A DNA stretch of 14,124 bases from contig VSPO01000091.1 in the NCBI GenBank assembly GCA_009775375.1, positions 1 to 14,124 of the forward strand, written 5' to 3'. Below are positions 7,351 through 13,966 of this stretch, piece by piece. Under the pieces are notes generated by a model that did no database searches, was not told the DNA's origin, and saw only the letters and a list, made by a program, of their open reading frames with translations. The DNA comes from Muribaculaceae bacterium (GTDB taxonomy: Bacteria; Bacteroidota; Bacteroidia; Bacteroidales; Muribaculaceae). Made by a program: the position numbers and the translations under genes. Numbering within the stretch: position 1 is the first letter of the stretch; each line of letters opens with the position of its first letter.

Positions 7351-7713
7351 TTATCGCTCTATTTTTGCAGTTCCATACCATGACTCAGCTTCAATTATCA
7401 CACTATAGGGACCATAGCTCGAAGATGGCATGAAAAGGGTATCCTTGATATCTGACATTGCAACTATATTCCCCGCAGCATCATATACTGTCACCTCTGC
7501 ATCACATTCACATGAACATATAACATTAATCGAGTTGTTATCTGTGTCATACACTAATTCTACTGTGGGTAATACCATAGGAGCTCTGTGGACTTTAGAA
7601 CCAATCGCATAGTTGGAACGTTCCACATAAACTTGATGTTTTGTTTGCTCTGCCTTAACGTGCATTGCAAAGAAGGGAATCATAATCCCGATGATGAGCA
7701 AAAATTTCTTCAT
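7351..7713 (-). CDS. DUF3244 family secreted protein
   Basis: This 120-residue protein has a signal peptide (MKKFLLIIGIMIPFFAMHVKA). A single small beta-sandwich of the DUF3244 type follows, with VELVYDTDNNSINVI, EVTVYDAAGNIVAMSD and a C-terminal YGPYSVIIEAESWYGTAKI. This is close to the usual length of the family. It has an unusual CSCEC cluster in the middle (about residues 66-70). It is the first gene of the RiPP operon, starting about 20 nt after a predicted transcription start. DUF3244 proteins are common in Bacteroidales and their role is not established. Confidence 0.8.
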   Translation of the reverse strand: MKKFLLIIGIMIPFFAMHVKAEQTKHQVYVERSNYAIGSKVHRAPMVLPTVELVYDTDNNSINVICSCECDAEVTVYDAAGNIVAMSDIKDTLFMPSSSYGPYSVIIEAESWYGTAKIER

Positions 7714-7741
7714 TCCATTTATTGTTTTTAGGTTTGTGTCG

Positions 7742-7773
7742 CAAAATTACACCAGATAAAGTTTGCATACAAG
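7742..7773 (-). promoter_or_regulatory. Bacteroidota-type promoter of the RiPP operon
   Basis: On the minus strand an exact -7 element TAATTTTG (7749-7742) is preceded, after 20 bp, by CTTG (7773-7770), one base off the -33 TTTG. The predicted start of transcription is near 7735, giving a leader of about 20 nt before the DUF3244 ATG at 7713. A 25-bp palindrome lies just upstream. Confidence 0.6.
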
Positions 7774-7775
7774 AG

Positions 7776-7800
7776 AAAAAGTTTGACGGTCAAACTTTTT
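7776..7800. promoter_or_regulatory. 25-bp perfect palindrome, likely operator
   Basis: Two 12-nt arms, AAAAAGTTTGAC and GTCAAACTTTTT, flank a single central base (7788). The site ends 2 bp upstream of the -33 element of the RiPP operon promoter, a normal place for an activator or repressor. A partial AAAGTTTG lies exactly 20 bp away at 7758-7765, within the promoter spacer, and another with GTTTGAC at 7863-7872. The regulators encoded at 8049-10055 are the obvious candidates to bind it. Confidence 0.7.
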
Positions 7801-7988
7801 ATTTCGCTGATTATTAGATATATACAAAATGGGGGGGTGATTTTTAATATTAGCAAAAACGAAAAGTTTGACACCTCCGTCCTTTTCGCCTCCTATCGTC
7901 ATGACATAACTCCATACCGATAATAGATGTGTCAGCTAAAATATCGTTTTAGACATGCTGTAAGATAGATATCGCAGAGAATAAAAAT

Positions 7989-8018
7989 AAGCGACCTCTT
8001 GAATAGAAGAAGCCGCTT
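7989..8018 (-). terminator. rho-independent terminator of the TPR/HTH regulator
   Basis: In minus-strand RNA, 8018-8007 pairs with 8000-7989 to give a 12-bp stem with two G-U wobbles and a 6-nt loop. It is followed by AUUUUUAU. It lies 30 bp after the regulator stop codon and separates the regulator pair from the RiPP operon. Confidence 0.8.
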
Positions 8019-8048
8019 ACACTTGAGTATGCCTATAGTAACAAAGAT

Positions 8049-9815
8049 CTATAATTTCTTCATAAGATTGCGGATATAAAGACCTAAATTTGTGTCATCT
8101 CCATTTAACCCCAGTTTCTTTCGAATATCGGTACTCGTATGGTAGTGTCGTTTTATCTGTATGTATTCACCAATTTCTTTACCCCTTAATCCAATAGCAT
8201 ACAAACATACATAGTTCAATTCTGATTCAGTCAGACCGTGGTCATCCAGATATTTCATGAATGCCGGATGGGAGGCTCTGAATGCAAGGCGAGTGGAGTC
8301 CATGAAGCTTTTCCGGTCTTCTACAATCTGATTTATCCATTTATCGAAAGGCTTTGAATAAGTGTCATTATCCGAAATTTTAGCAGCCAACAATCCGTTC
8401 AGTATTCCTATACGTTCCTGTATAGAGTCTAAAATTGGTTTTGACAATTCCGCAGCTGAAAGCAATTCTTTCAAATGCTCTCCCTCAGACTCAAGTTGTG
8501 AAATTTTTAAGCGCATATTTTCTTCAGCAAGGTTCTTCTTGTCGAGTTTCAACTGCGCGTTATGTTTCTCAAGTTCAAGAACAGAGTTCTGCTTTTGTAA
8601 ATTCTCATTCTCGAGTCGAAGCCTAGATTGCTCTTGCTCCGAAATAATATTGTTTTTCTTTCCTAAACGAAGTTGATAATAGATAATGCCAATAACAATT
8701 ATAAGAGCCAAAACGACGCATAGCCCCAACCCAATCTGCTTATCCTTTTGCTGAAGTGTATAAATCTGACAAACCTTTAGTTCATGAAGATCTTGGGCCA
8801 CTGTGGTTTTCTGATAATATATCTTGGAATTTTCTCTTTCTATTGCATTGAAATATGTTTTGTATGCAGCCAATGCCTCTTTGTATTTACCATTGGCTTC
8901 TAATATTTCCGGTCTAAGTTGAAGATACCTATGGGATCTTCCGACCTCACTACACGAGTCAATCAATTGCAATATGTCATCAGCTTTCTTGAATTGATTT
9001 AATTTCAGACATCCAATAGCGATATTAAGTTTTGACTCATCATTCATTATTGAATAATCCGAAACTGAATCTAAAAGAGCTTTTATTATATCTTCGGGTT
9101 CAAATGTAATCAAATAAGTTTGTCGAACCAATTTTCTTTCCTCCTGAAATTCCGGCACATATCCCGCAAGAGAATCAACTATTGTTAGTATGCTGTCAGA
9201 CAATTGTCGATTGCCTAATACAATACTCCCATCCAATGCTTTTATGAGACTTGACTGTCTATATATATCATTATTTAGTTTATCATATAAATCGGCAGCA
9301 ATCAAGTTGTTGTCCACATAATCTTCCATCTGATACGAGAAGAAATTCAATATACTTTGAGCTACAAGCATATTGGCATATGTAAGCGTATCTCTACATT
9401 CTTTTTTGCAATCATTTGCCATCAGGAATGACTGCATTGCCATATCAAAGTCTGATTTGTTCATAAAGATACGACCTTGATAATAGAGGGTACGCAACCG
9501 TTCATCTGCAGATCCATTTTCAAGATAATAGTCAATGGCAGGCTGAAGAACCTCGAAAGAAGTTGTGTCTATATAATTCTTATCCAAAGCCATTGATTTA
9601 AGGAGGGCATATCGGGCAGCTTCCTCCTCTCCCTTAATGACGGATGTATCAATGCGCTCAATTATCGTCAGGGCGGAATCAGGCTTTGTCCCCATAAGCT
9701 GTTCGGCCTGATTCAATTCATTCCATGCTTCGCTGTGCCTGCCACAGCTGATTAATGTCATCAAAACATATGACAACATCATTAATACAGTCAATCTTGA
9801 GATGCGTTTGATCAT
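8049..9815 (-). CDS. membrane-anchored TPR regulator with C-terminal HTH
   Basis: This 588-residue protein is of a type common in Bacteroidales. The N-terminal signal is lipoprotein-like (LMTLISC, Cys24). Helical TPR-type repeats follow (about 30-330, e.g. LRTLYYQGRIFMNKSDFDMA and YKEALAAYKTYF). A transmembrane helix lies near 361-380 (IGLGLCVVLALIIVIGIIYY). A long coiled coil follows at about 392-455. The end is a LuxR/GerE-like helix-turn-helix (about 527-588: LTESELNYVCLYAIGLRGKEI, then a variant recognition helix). The layout suggests sensing outside the inner membrane and DNA binding inside. It follows the XRE gene by 15 bp and ends in a strong terminator. Its probable target is the RiPP operon promoter region, which is inferred from position only. 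Confidence 0.85.
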   Translation of the reverse strand: MIKRISRLTVLMMLSYVLMTLISCGRHSEAWNELNQAEQLMGTKPDSALTIIERIDTSVIKGEEEAARYALLKSMALDKNYIDTTSFEVLQPAIDYYLENGSADERLRTLYYQGRIFMNKSDFDMAMQSFLMANDCKKECRDTLTYANMLVAQSILNFFSYQMEDYVDNNLIAADLYDKLNNDIYRQSSLIKALDGSIVLGNRQLSDSILTIVDSLAGYVPEFQEERKLVRQTYLITFEPEDIIKALLDSVSDYSIMNDESKLNIAIGCLKLNQFKKADDILQLIDSCSEVGRSHRYLQLRPEILEANGKYKEALAAYKTYFNAIERENSKIYYQKTTVAQDLHELKVCQIYTLQQKDKQIGLGLCVVLALIIVIGIIYYQLRLGKKNNIISEQEQSRLRLENENLQKQNSVLELEKHNAQLKLDKKNLAEENMRLKISQLESEGEHLKELLSAAELSKPILDSIQERIGILNGLLAAKISDNDTYSKPFDKWINQIVEDRKSFMDSTRLAFRASHPAFMKYLDDHGLTESELNYVCLYAIGLRGKEIGEYIQIKRHYHTSTDIRKKLGLNGDDTNLGLYIRNLMKKL

Positions 9816-9830
9816 AAGGATTGTGTCATT

Positions 9831-10055
9831 CTAATTCTTAGACGAATATTGGCTTATAATTTCTTCATCGTAAAGGTCTGTTACCTCCAAATCAAGTAAA
9901 TGTGCAATTTTCAACAATGTAAGGATATCCGGCTGAGAGGAATTAGTACACCATTTAGATACAGTTGTAGGATCAACATCCAACTGCGCCGCAAGCCACT
10001 TGCTTGTTATACCTTTCTCGTTCAGAATAGACTTTATCTTGTTGATTTTCGTCAT
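9831..10055 (-). CDS. XRE-family HTH transcriptional regulator
   Basis: This 74-residue protein is a single helix-turn-helix domain of the Cro/C1/XRE type. It contains KINKIKSILNEKGITSKWLA, VDPTTVSKWCTNSSQPDILT and LLKIAHLLDLEVTDLYDEE, the classical five-helix pattern. The ATG at 10055 is chosen because it begins the conserved domain. A longer frame from 10103 would add 16 poorly conserved residues and overlap a palindrome. It is the first gene of a two-gene operon with the TPR/HTH regulator. It is likely a repressor or activator of this island and possibly of itself. Confidence 0.85.
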   Translation of the reverse strand: MTKINKIKSILNEKGITSKWLAAQLDVDPTTVSKWCTNSSQPDILTLLKIAHLLDLEVTDLYDEEIISQYSSKN

Positions 10056-10080
10056 ACGGATGGTTTGAAAGCGTAAAACT

Positions 10081-10097
10081 AATGAAAATTTTTCATT
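10081..10097. promoter_or_regulatory. 17-bp palindrome upstream of XRE gene
   Basis: AATGAAAA and TTTTCATT flank one central T (10089). The site lies 26-42 bp upstream of the chosen XRE start and could be an autoregulatory operator. It is AT-rich, so chance cannot be excluded. No clear promoter consensus was found next to it. Confidence 0.4.
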
Positions 10098-10167
10098 CCA
10101 CAATAGAATGGTTCCATTATTTATAGCATTCTTGCCATTTATGGCTGAAATATTAAATACAAAATTC

Positions 10168-10300
10168 TTACCACATATCGTTCTCTTTCTTGGACATGGC
10201 GGCGATTTCGTGCGATTTCATCGGCAATCTCCTCGGAGGAGAGTTTGATGTAGTCCATGAAGGTCTTTTGGGTCTTGTGACCGCTGACGTGCATCATCTC
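10168..10300 (-). pseudogene. C-terminal remnant of a tyrosine recombinase (integrase), frameshifted
   Basis: Read from 10300 leftwards the frame gives EMMHVSGHKTQKTF, then MDYIKLSSEEIADEI. This resembles the C-terminal catalytic segment of phage-type integrases (the HxxGHK-like box with the downstream Tyr). A 10-bp tandem duplication at 10202-10221 then shifts the frame. Removing one copy restores a smooth ending, ADEIAAMSKKENDMW, and a stop at 10170-10168. A stop codon lies in frame just upstream of the matching part and the rest of the enzyme is absent. It is therefore a dead fragment. It sits at the boundary between AT-rich and GC-rich DNA, consistent with the edge of an integrated element. 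Confidence 0.75.
10202..10221. repeat. 10-bp tandem duplication inside the integrase remnant
   Basis: GCGATTTCGT (10202-10211) is followed directly by GCGATTTCAT (10212-10221), one base different. The duplication explains the frameshift in the integrase fragment. Confidence 0.8.
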
Positions 10301-10637
10301 AGGTTACGCACTTGAGAAACTTGAATTGCTTATGGTTGATTTGGAGTTTGGTCGGGAGGGGGACCACGGCCCTTGGCCGTGGCACAGTAATGCCATCCGG
10401 CGGTGGGTTTTAGGTTGGGTAGTTTTGCTCCGGAGCATCCAAAAGAGGAATATGCGTCAATCCGGATTGAGAGGAAAGATAAGGAGAGTCTGGCGTGTCT
10501 TGGCAATTATTTGCTGTCTTTGGATTTGGGAAATTGAGGGAAATGAGCTAACTTTGGGTTGGAAAACCAATGTGGGTTGAATCCGGTTGCCATTAAGGTG
10601 TGTCTGGATTCAGGCGCGTTATAAGATATTAATTGCT
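10301..10637. other. island/chromosome junction, palindrome-rich, no gene
   Basis: I see no credible gene here; an 84-codon frame has low-complexity Trp/Arg-rich content and no family resemblance. The stretch holds a perfect 8-bp stem hairpin (CCACGGCC and GGCCGTGG, 10364-10382), a 12-bp palindrome TGCTCCGGAGCA (10426-10437) and a 14-bp palindrome TCAATCCGGATTGA (10457-10470). The promoter of the right-hand operon follows. Confidence 0.6.
10525..10556 (+). promoter_or_regulatory. Bacteroidota-type promoter of the right-hand operon
   Basis: TTTG (10525-10528), a 20-bp spacer and TAACTTTG (10549-10556) match the Bacteroidota housekeeping sigma consensus at every defined base. Transcription would start near 10563, leaving a leader of about 75 nt before the ATG at 10638. 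Confidence 0.65.
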
Positions 10638-11426
10638 ATGGCAAAAGATCAGACAGTATTGTTTCATTCCACGATTTTCGGGCCCATTCATAGCCGCAGG
10701 CTCGGAGTCTCGCTTGGAGTGAACCTCAGTCCGGACGACGGAAAAGTGTGTTCGTTCGACTGTATTTATTGCGAAGCGGGCTACAATGCCCAGGGTCCGG
10801 GCAAATCCGGGCTCCCTTTGCGCCGTAAGGTCGGCACTGACCTGGAAAAGAAGCTCTTGCAGATGAAGGAGAACGGCGAACGCCTCGACGTCATCACTTT
10901 CTCCGGCAACGGCGAACCGACACTCAATCCCGATTTTCCCAAAATCATCGACGACGTAATCTCGCTTCGCGACAAGTATTACCCCGACGCCAAGGTGTCG
11001 GTGCTGACCAATTCCACCCGTATCTTCTCCCCCGACGTGGCGGAGGCACTGAAAAAGGTAGACAACAATATCCTGAAGCTCGATTCCGCCATAGAGAAGA
11101 CCATGCGCATTATCGACCAACCTACGTCGAAGCAGTTCACGGTGGAAAGCGTGGTGGATGCCCTCCGTCAGTTCAAGGGCACCGGGATAATCCAGACCAT
11201 GATGCTTCGGGGAGAGCACGACGGCATTCGCATCGACAACACTACACCCGAAGAGGTGGAGGCCCTCATTGAGGCTTACCGAAAAATACAGCCAAGGGAA
11301 ATCATGCTCTACAGCCTCGACCGCTCAACTCCCGAGGAGAAGCTGATTAAGGTGGGAAAGCCTGAACTTGAGGAGATTGGAAGGCGAATTGAAAATGCTG
11401 CCGGAGTGCCGGTAAAAGTGAATTGA
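10638..11426 (+). CDS. radical SAM protein, COG0731-like
   Basis: This 262-residue protein has the radical SAM cluster motif CSFDCIYC (Cys38, 42, 45) and a FSGNGEPTLNPDF strand that matches the GGE-type SAM-binding region. The start is the ATG at 10638 (MAKDQTVLFHSTIFGPIHSR), preferred over 10587 because the conserved GPIHSRRLG start of this family follows at once. These stand-alone proteins resemble the wyosine-enzyme-like group COG0731, and their reaction in bacteria is not settled. It has no SPASM region, and its base composition is GC-rich, unlike the maturase of the left part. It is the first gene of the plus-strand operon; the next start is two bases beyond its stop. It is not linked to the RiPP system except by neighbourhood. 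Confidence 0.85.
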   Translation: MAKDQTVLFHSTIFGPIHSRRLGVSLGVNLSPDDGKVCSFDCIYCEAGYNAQGPGKSGLPLRRKVGTDLEKKLLQMKENGERLDVITFSGNGEPTLNPDFPKIIDDVISLRDKYYPDAKVSVLTNSTRIFSPDVAEALKKVDNNILKLDSAIEKTMRIIDQPTSKQFTVESVVDALRQFKGTGIIQTMMLRGEHDGIRIDNTTPEEVEALIEAYRKIQPREIMLYSLDRSTPEEKLIKVGKPELEEIGRRIENAAGVPVKVN

Positions 11427-11428
11427 CC

Positions 11429-12715
11429 ATGATATTCCCCTGCCCTCTTAAGGACGGCGACCGGATCGCCATCATCTCCCCCGCCACGACCGTCATGCCG
11501 GAATACGTCCACAGTGCTGCCGAGCTGCTCCGCGCCGAAGGATTCGATCCCGTCATTATGCACTCCGCCCTCGGCCCGGCGTGCGGAAGTTTCGCTGCCG
11601 GTGAGAGCGACCGTCTTGCCGATCTCAAATCAGCCATCCACGACAAAACGGTCAAAGGAATACTCTGTGCACGAGGGGGCTACGGCTGTGCCGAACTGCT
11701 CCCCTATCTATCCCCTGAAGAAGTCAGGGAGAACCCTAAATGGCTTATCGGATTCTCCGACATCTCAGCCCTCCACGCGCTTTGGCAACGGGCGGGAGTT
11801 GCCTCGATCCATGGACCCATGGCAAAGCACATGACCCTTCTCGGAGCCGGCGACCCCTGCACACGTGCCCTTCTCTCCATACTTAGAGGCGACACGAAGA
11901 TGGACTATTCAGCAGCTCCATCCGGATACAACATCGAGGGATGCGCTGAGGGAAGGCTTATCGGGGGCAACCTTGCCGTGCTTAACGGTCTTGCCGCCAC
12001 CCCCTACGACCTATTGTCGGCTGAGGCGACCGACTGTGCGATTCTCTTCCTCGAAGACATCGCCGAGCCAATCTACAAGGTGGAGCGTGTGCTTCACCGG
12101 CTTTTCATGTCGGGCACTTTGCAGAAGCTTAACGGATTGATAATAGGACAATTCACGGAATACAAACCTGACAAGAATTTCTCAAGTATGGAGGAGATGA
12201 TCGCCGGCATGTTGCGCAAGTTCGGGATTTCTGACATCCCCGTGCTGTTTGATTTCCCCACAGGACATGTTGACTACAACCTTCCGCTGATAGAGGGCGC
12301 GAGGGTCAGGCTCAATGTAGACGCAGCCGGAGGACGGCTCACGTCGTGCGCCGATTCGTCATGTGGGCAAGAAGTTGTGGTCGGCTCCGGGATGTCGTTG
12401 AAGGAGGTTCAGAGGCTGGTAGACGAATGGATTCGCATGGTCGGAGGTCGCTATTTCTCGGAACTGACCAACATGGCATTGCTGACTGAGGAGACGGGCG
12501 AGCTTGCGAGGGTGATAGCCAGGCTCTACGGCGACCAGGTGGCGAAGGCAGGCGATCTCAGGAAAGGTCTTGAAGAGGAGGTGGCCGACGTGTTGTGGGT
12601 GCTGACTTGTATCGCCAACCAGACCGGCGTGGATATGACGGAAGCATTCCTGAAAAGCATCGAGAAAAAGACCTCGCGCGACCGTGACAGGTTCCGCTCA
12701 CTTCGGAAACAATAA
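11429..12715 (+). CDS. LD-carboxypeptidase (S66) fused to MazG-like pyrophosphohydrolase
   Basis: This 428-residue protein is a two-domain fusion. Residues 1-310 are a serine peptidase of family S66, which trims muropeptide tails during cell-wall recycling. It carries the GFSD box with Ser110, the LED segment with Glu209 and GH280 VDYN, matching the Ser-Glu-His triad. Residues of about 322-428 are a MazG-like NTP pyrophosphohydrolase with EETGE (354-358) and EEEVAD (382-387) metal-binding motifs in an all-helical fold. A Met at 322 starts the second domain, so the fusion looks like two formerly separate genes joined by loss of a stop. The ATG at 11429 is chosen over a TTG at 11423 that overlaps the previous stop. 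It is in one operon with the radical SAM gene. Confidence 0.88.
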   Translation: MIFPCPLKDGDRIAIISPATTVMPEYVHSAAELLRAEGFDPVIMHSALGPACGSFAAGESDRLADLKSAIHDKTVKGILCARGGYGCAELLPYLSPEEVRENPKWLIGFSDISALHALWQRAGVASIHGPMAKHMTLLGAGDPCTRALLSILRGDTKMDYSAAPSGYNIEGCAEGRLIGGNLAVLNGLAATPYDLLSAEATDCAILFLEDIAEPIYKVERVLHRLFMSGTLQKLNGLIIGQFTEYKPDKNFSSMEEMIAGMLRKFGISDIPVLFDFPTGHVDYNLPLIEGARVRLNVDAAGGRLTSCADSSCGQEVVVGSGMSLKEVQRLVDEWIRMVGGRYFSELTNMALLTEETGELARVIARLYGDQVAKAGDLRKGLEEEVADVLWVLTCIANQTGVDMTEAFLKSIEKKTSRDRDRFRSLRKQ

Positions 12716-12729
12716 TAGGCACAAGCATC

Positions 12730-13755
12730 ATGAACGAAGACCCTATGACTCCATATTCTGCCGCCGGACGGCAAAAAGAAAGATCCGCAGACTATTATTC
12801 TGCCGCCAAGCGGCGGAATGCCATACCGCGACTTGCGGTGGTGGTGCCGTGTCTGAATGAGGAGGAGGCGTTGCCGATTCTTAACGAGAAGCTGACCGGA
12901 GTATTGAACCGTTTGACGGTAGAGGGCAATATCGCTTCGGGAAGCCGTATAATCTACGTTGACGACGGAAGCACCGACCGGACGTGGCAGGTCATAACGG
13001 ATCTTGCCGGTCAGATGGCAGGCGGAATACGTTTGAGCCGCAATTGCGGCCACCAGGAGGCCCTGATGGCAGGGATGGAGACCGCCCTACCCGACTTCGA
13101 TGCCGTAGTGACCATCGATGCCGACATGCAGGACGATGCCGAGGCCATAGCGGAGATGGTCAGGATGTATTCAGAAGGGGCAGACGTGGTCTATGGCATA
13201 CGGCGTGACCGGAGCAGCGATTCCTGGTTCAAAAGGATGTCGGCCAAGGAGTTCTACCGCATGATGCGCAGGCTTGGAGTGGAATGCGTGGGGAATCACG
13301 CTGATTTCCGGCTCCTGAGTCGGAGAGCCGTGGCCGACCTTATGGATTATTCGGAGCGCAACCTTTTTCTCAGGGGCATCATCCCGCTTTTAGGGGGCAG
13401 GCAAGAGAACGTCTACTACGAGCGCGGACGGCGTGCGGCGGGGAAGACCAAATATCCTTTCCTCAAGATGATAGATTTCGCCGTCGACGGCATCACGTCT
13501 TTCTCCGTGCGCCCCGTCAGGATGCTCTTCTTCATCGGCTTGGCATTCATGCTGACGGCCCTCGGAATCTTCATCTATGTCATGGTGCGCCACTTCAGCG
13601 GGGAGACCATCGAGGGATGGACCTCACTGATGCTCTCCATATGGTTTTGCACGGGGATCCTCTTGATGGGCCTTGGAATCATAGGCGAATACATTGGCAA
13701 GATCTACATAGAAGTGAAGCGTCGCCCCCGCTTCCGCATCTCCGACAAAATCTGA
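12730..13755 (+). CDS. family 2 glycosyltransferase, membrane-anchored (DPM1/GtrB-like)
   Basis: This 341-residue enzyme would transfer a sugar from a nucleotide sugar to a polyprenyl phosphate carrier at the inner membrane. The GT2 fold begins with LAVVVPCLNEEE (35-46), has VDDGSTD (77-83) and the metal-binding DAD (130-132), with NCGHQEAL and the QDD motif. Two transmembrane helices lie near 265-286 and 298-320, followed by a basic tail (VKRRPRFRI), as in GtrB-like members. The first 32 residues are not part of the fold and contain YSAA twice, encoded by a 12-bp direct repeat (12754-12765 and 12796-12807). The second Met (12745) could be the true start. It follows the fusion gene by 14 bp, so all three right-hand genes are likely one operon linked to cell-envelope work. 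Confidence 0.9.
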   Translation: MNEDPMTPYSAAGRQKERSADYYSAAKRRNAIPRLAVVVPCLNEEEALPILNEKLTGVLNRLTVEGNIASGSRIIYVDDGSTDRTWQVITDLAGQMAGGIRLSRNCGHQEALMAGMETALPDFDAVVTIDADMQDDAEAIAEMVRMYSEGADVVYGIRRDRSSDSWFKRMSAKEFYRMMRRLGVECVGNHADFRLLSRRAVADLMDYSERNLFLRGIIPLLGGRQENVYYERGRRAAGKTKYPFLKMIDFAVDGITSFSVRPVRMLFFIGLAFMLTALGIFIYVMVRHFSGETIEGWTSLMLSIWFCTGILLMGLGIIGEYIGKIYIEVKRRPRFRISDKI

Positions 13756-13885
13756 GTGTGCCTGTCATTACAGAAAATAGTGCGACTCACTGATATATTC
13801 GTAGAACCATATCCTTTGGTAATCCTACCAAGCAAAAAACCGAGTGCTCATTTATAATTTATTGATAATTAAGGCTCTTGCATGG
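13756..13885. other. gap after glycosyltransferase gene
   Basis: No gene is seen. A weak 6-bp hairpin TTGGTA/TACCAA (13816-13831) could end the operon but is followed by A rather than T residues on the plus strand. Confidence 0.4.
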
Positions 13886-13929
13886 ATTTCGCACAATTTT
13901 CGCACAGATTTCGCACAGTTTTCGAGCAA
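13886..13929. repeat. 11-bp tandem repeat array, four units
   Basis: Units at 13886-13896, 13897-13907, 13908-13918 and 13919-13929 follow [AT]TTTCGCACA[AG], the last unit being degenerate. The 11-bp period is about one helical turn, so a protein could bind all units on one face of the DNA. The array ends 6 bp before a perfect promoter, which suggests control of the gene to the right. Confidence 0.75.
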
Positions 13930-13935
13930 ATTTCT

Positions 13936-13966
13936 TTTGTCAAGAGATTAAGTATTGCTACTTTTG
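13936..13966 (+). promoter_or_regulatory. exact-consensus Bacteroidota promoter facing right edge
   Basis: TTTG (13936-13939), exactly 19 bp, then TACTTTTG (13959-13966) matches the TTTG-N19-TAnnTTTG consensus fully. It would transcribe a gene lying beyond the window. Confidence 0.75.

Larger units (their letters stand above)
7714..8048. other. intergenic control region of the RiPP operon
   Basis: This gap holds the operon promoter, the palindrome, two further AAAGTTTG copies (7758-7765 and 7863-7870, same orientation as the left arm of the palindrome) and the terminator of the upstream regulator. It also has a run of seven G at 7831-7837. No open reading frame of convincing length is present on either strand. 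Confidence 0.7.

Noticed and set aside
10326..10580. 84-codon plus-strand frame in the junction gap
   Set aside because: It is Trp/Arg-rich with no domain, runs across three palindromes, and overlaps the promoter of the next operon.
10629..11219. 196-codon minus-strand frame
   Set aside because: It is antisense to the COG0731-like radical SAM gene, and such long shadows are common in GC-rich genes.
12526..13053. 175-codon minus-strand frame
   Set aside because: It crosses the boundary of two well-supported plus-strand genes and has no family resemblance.
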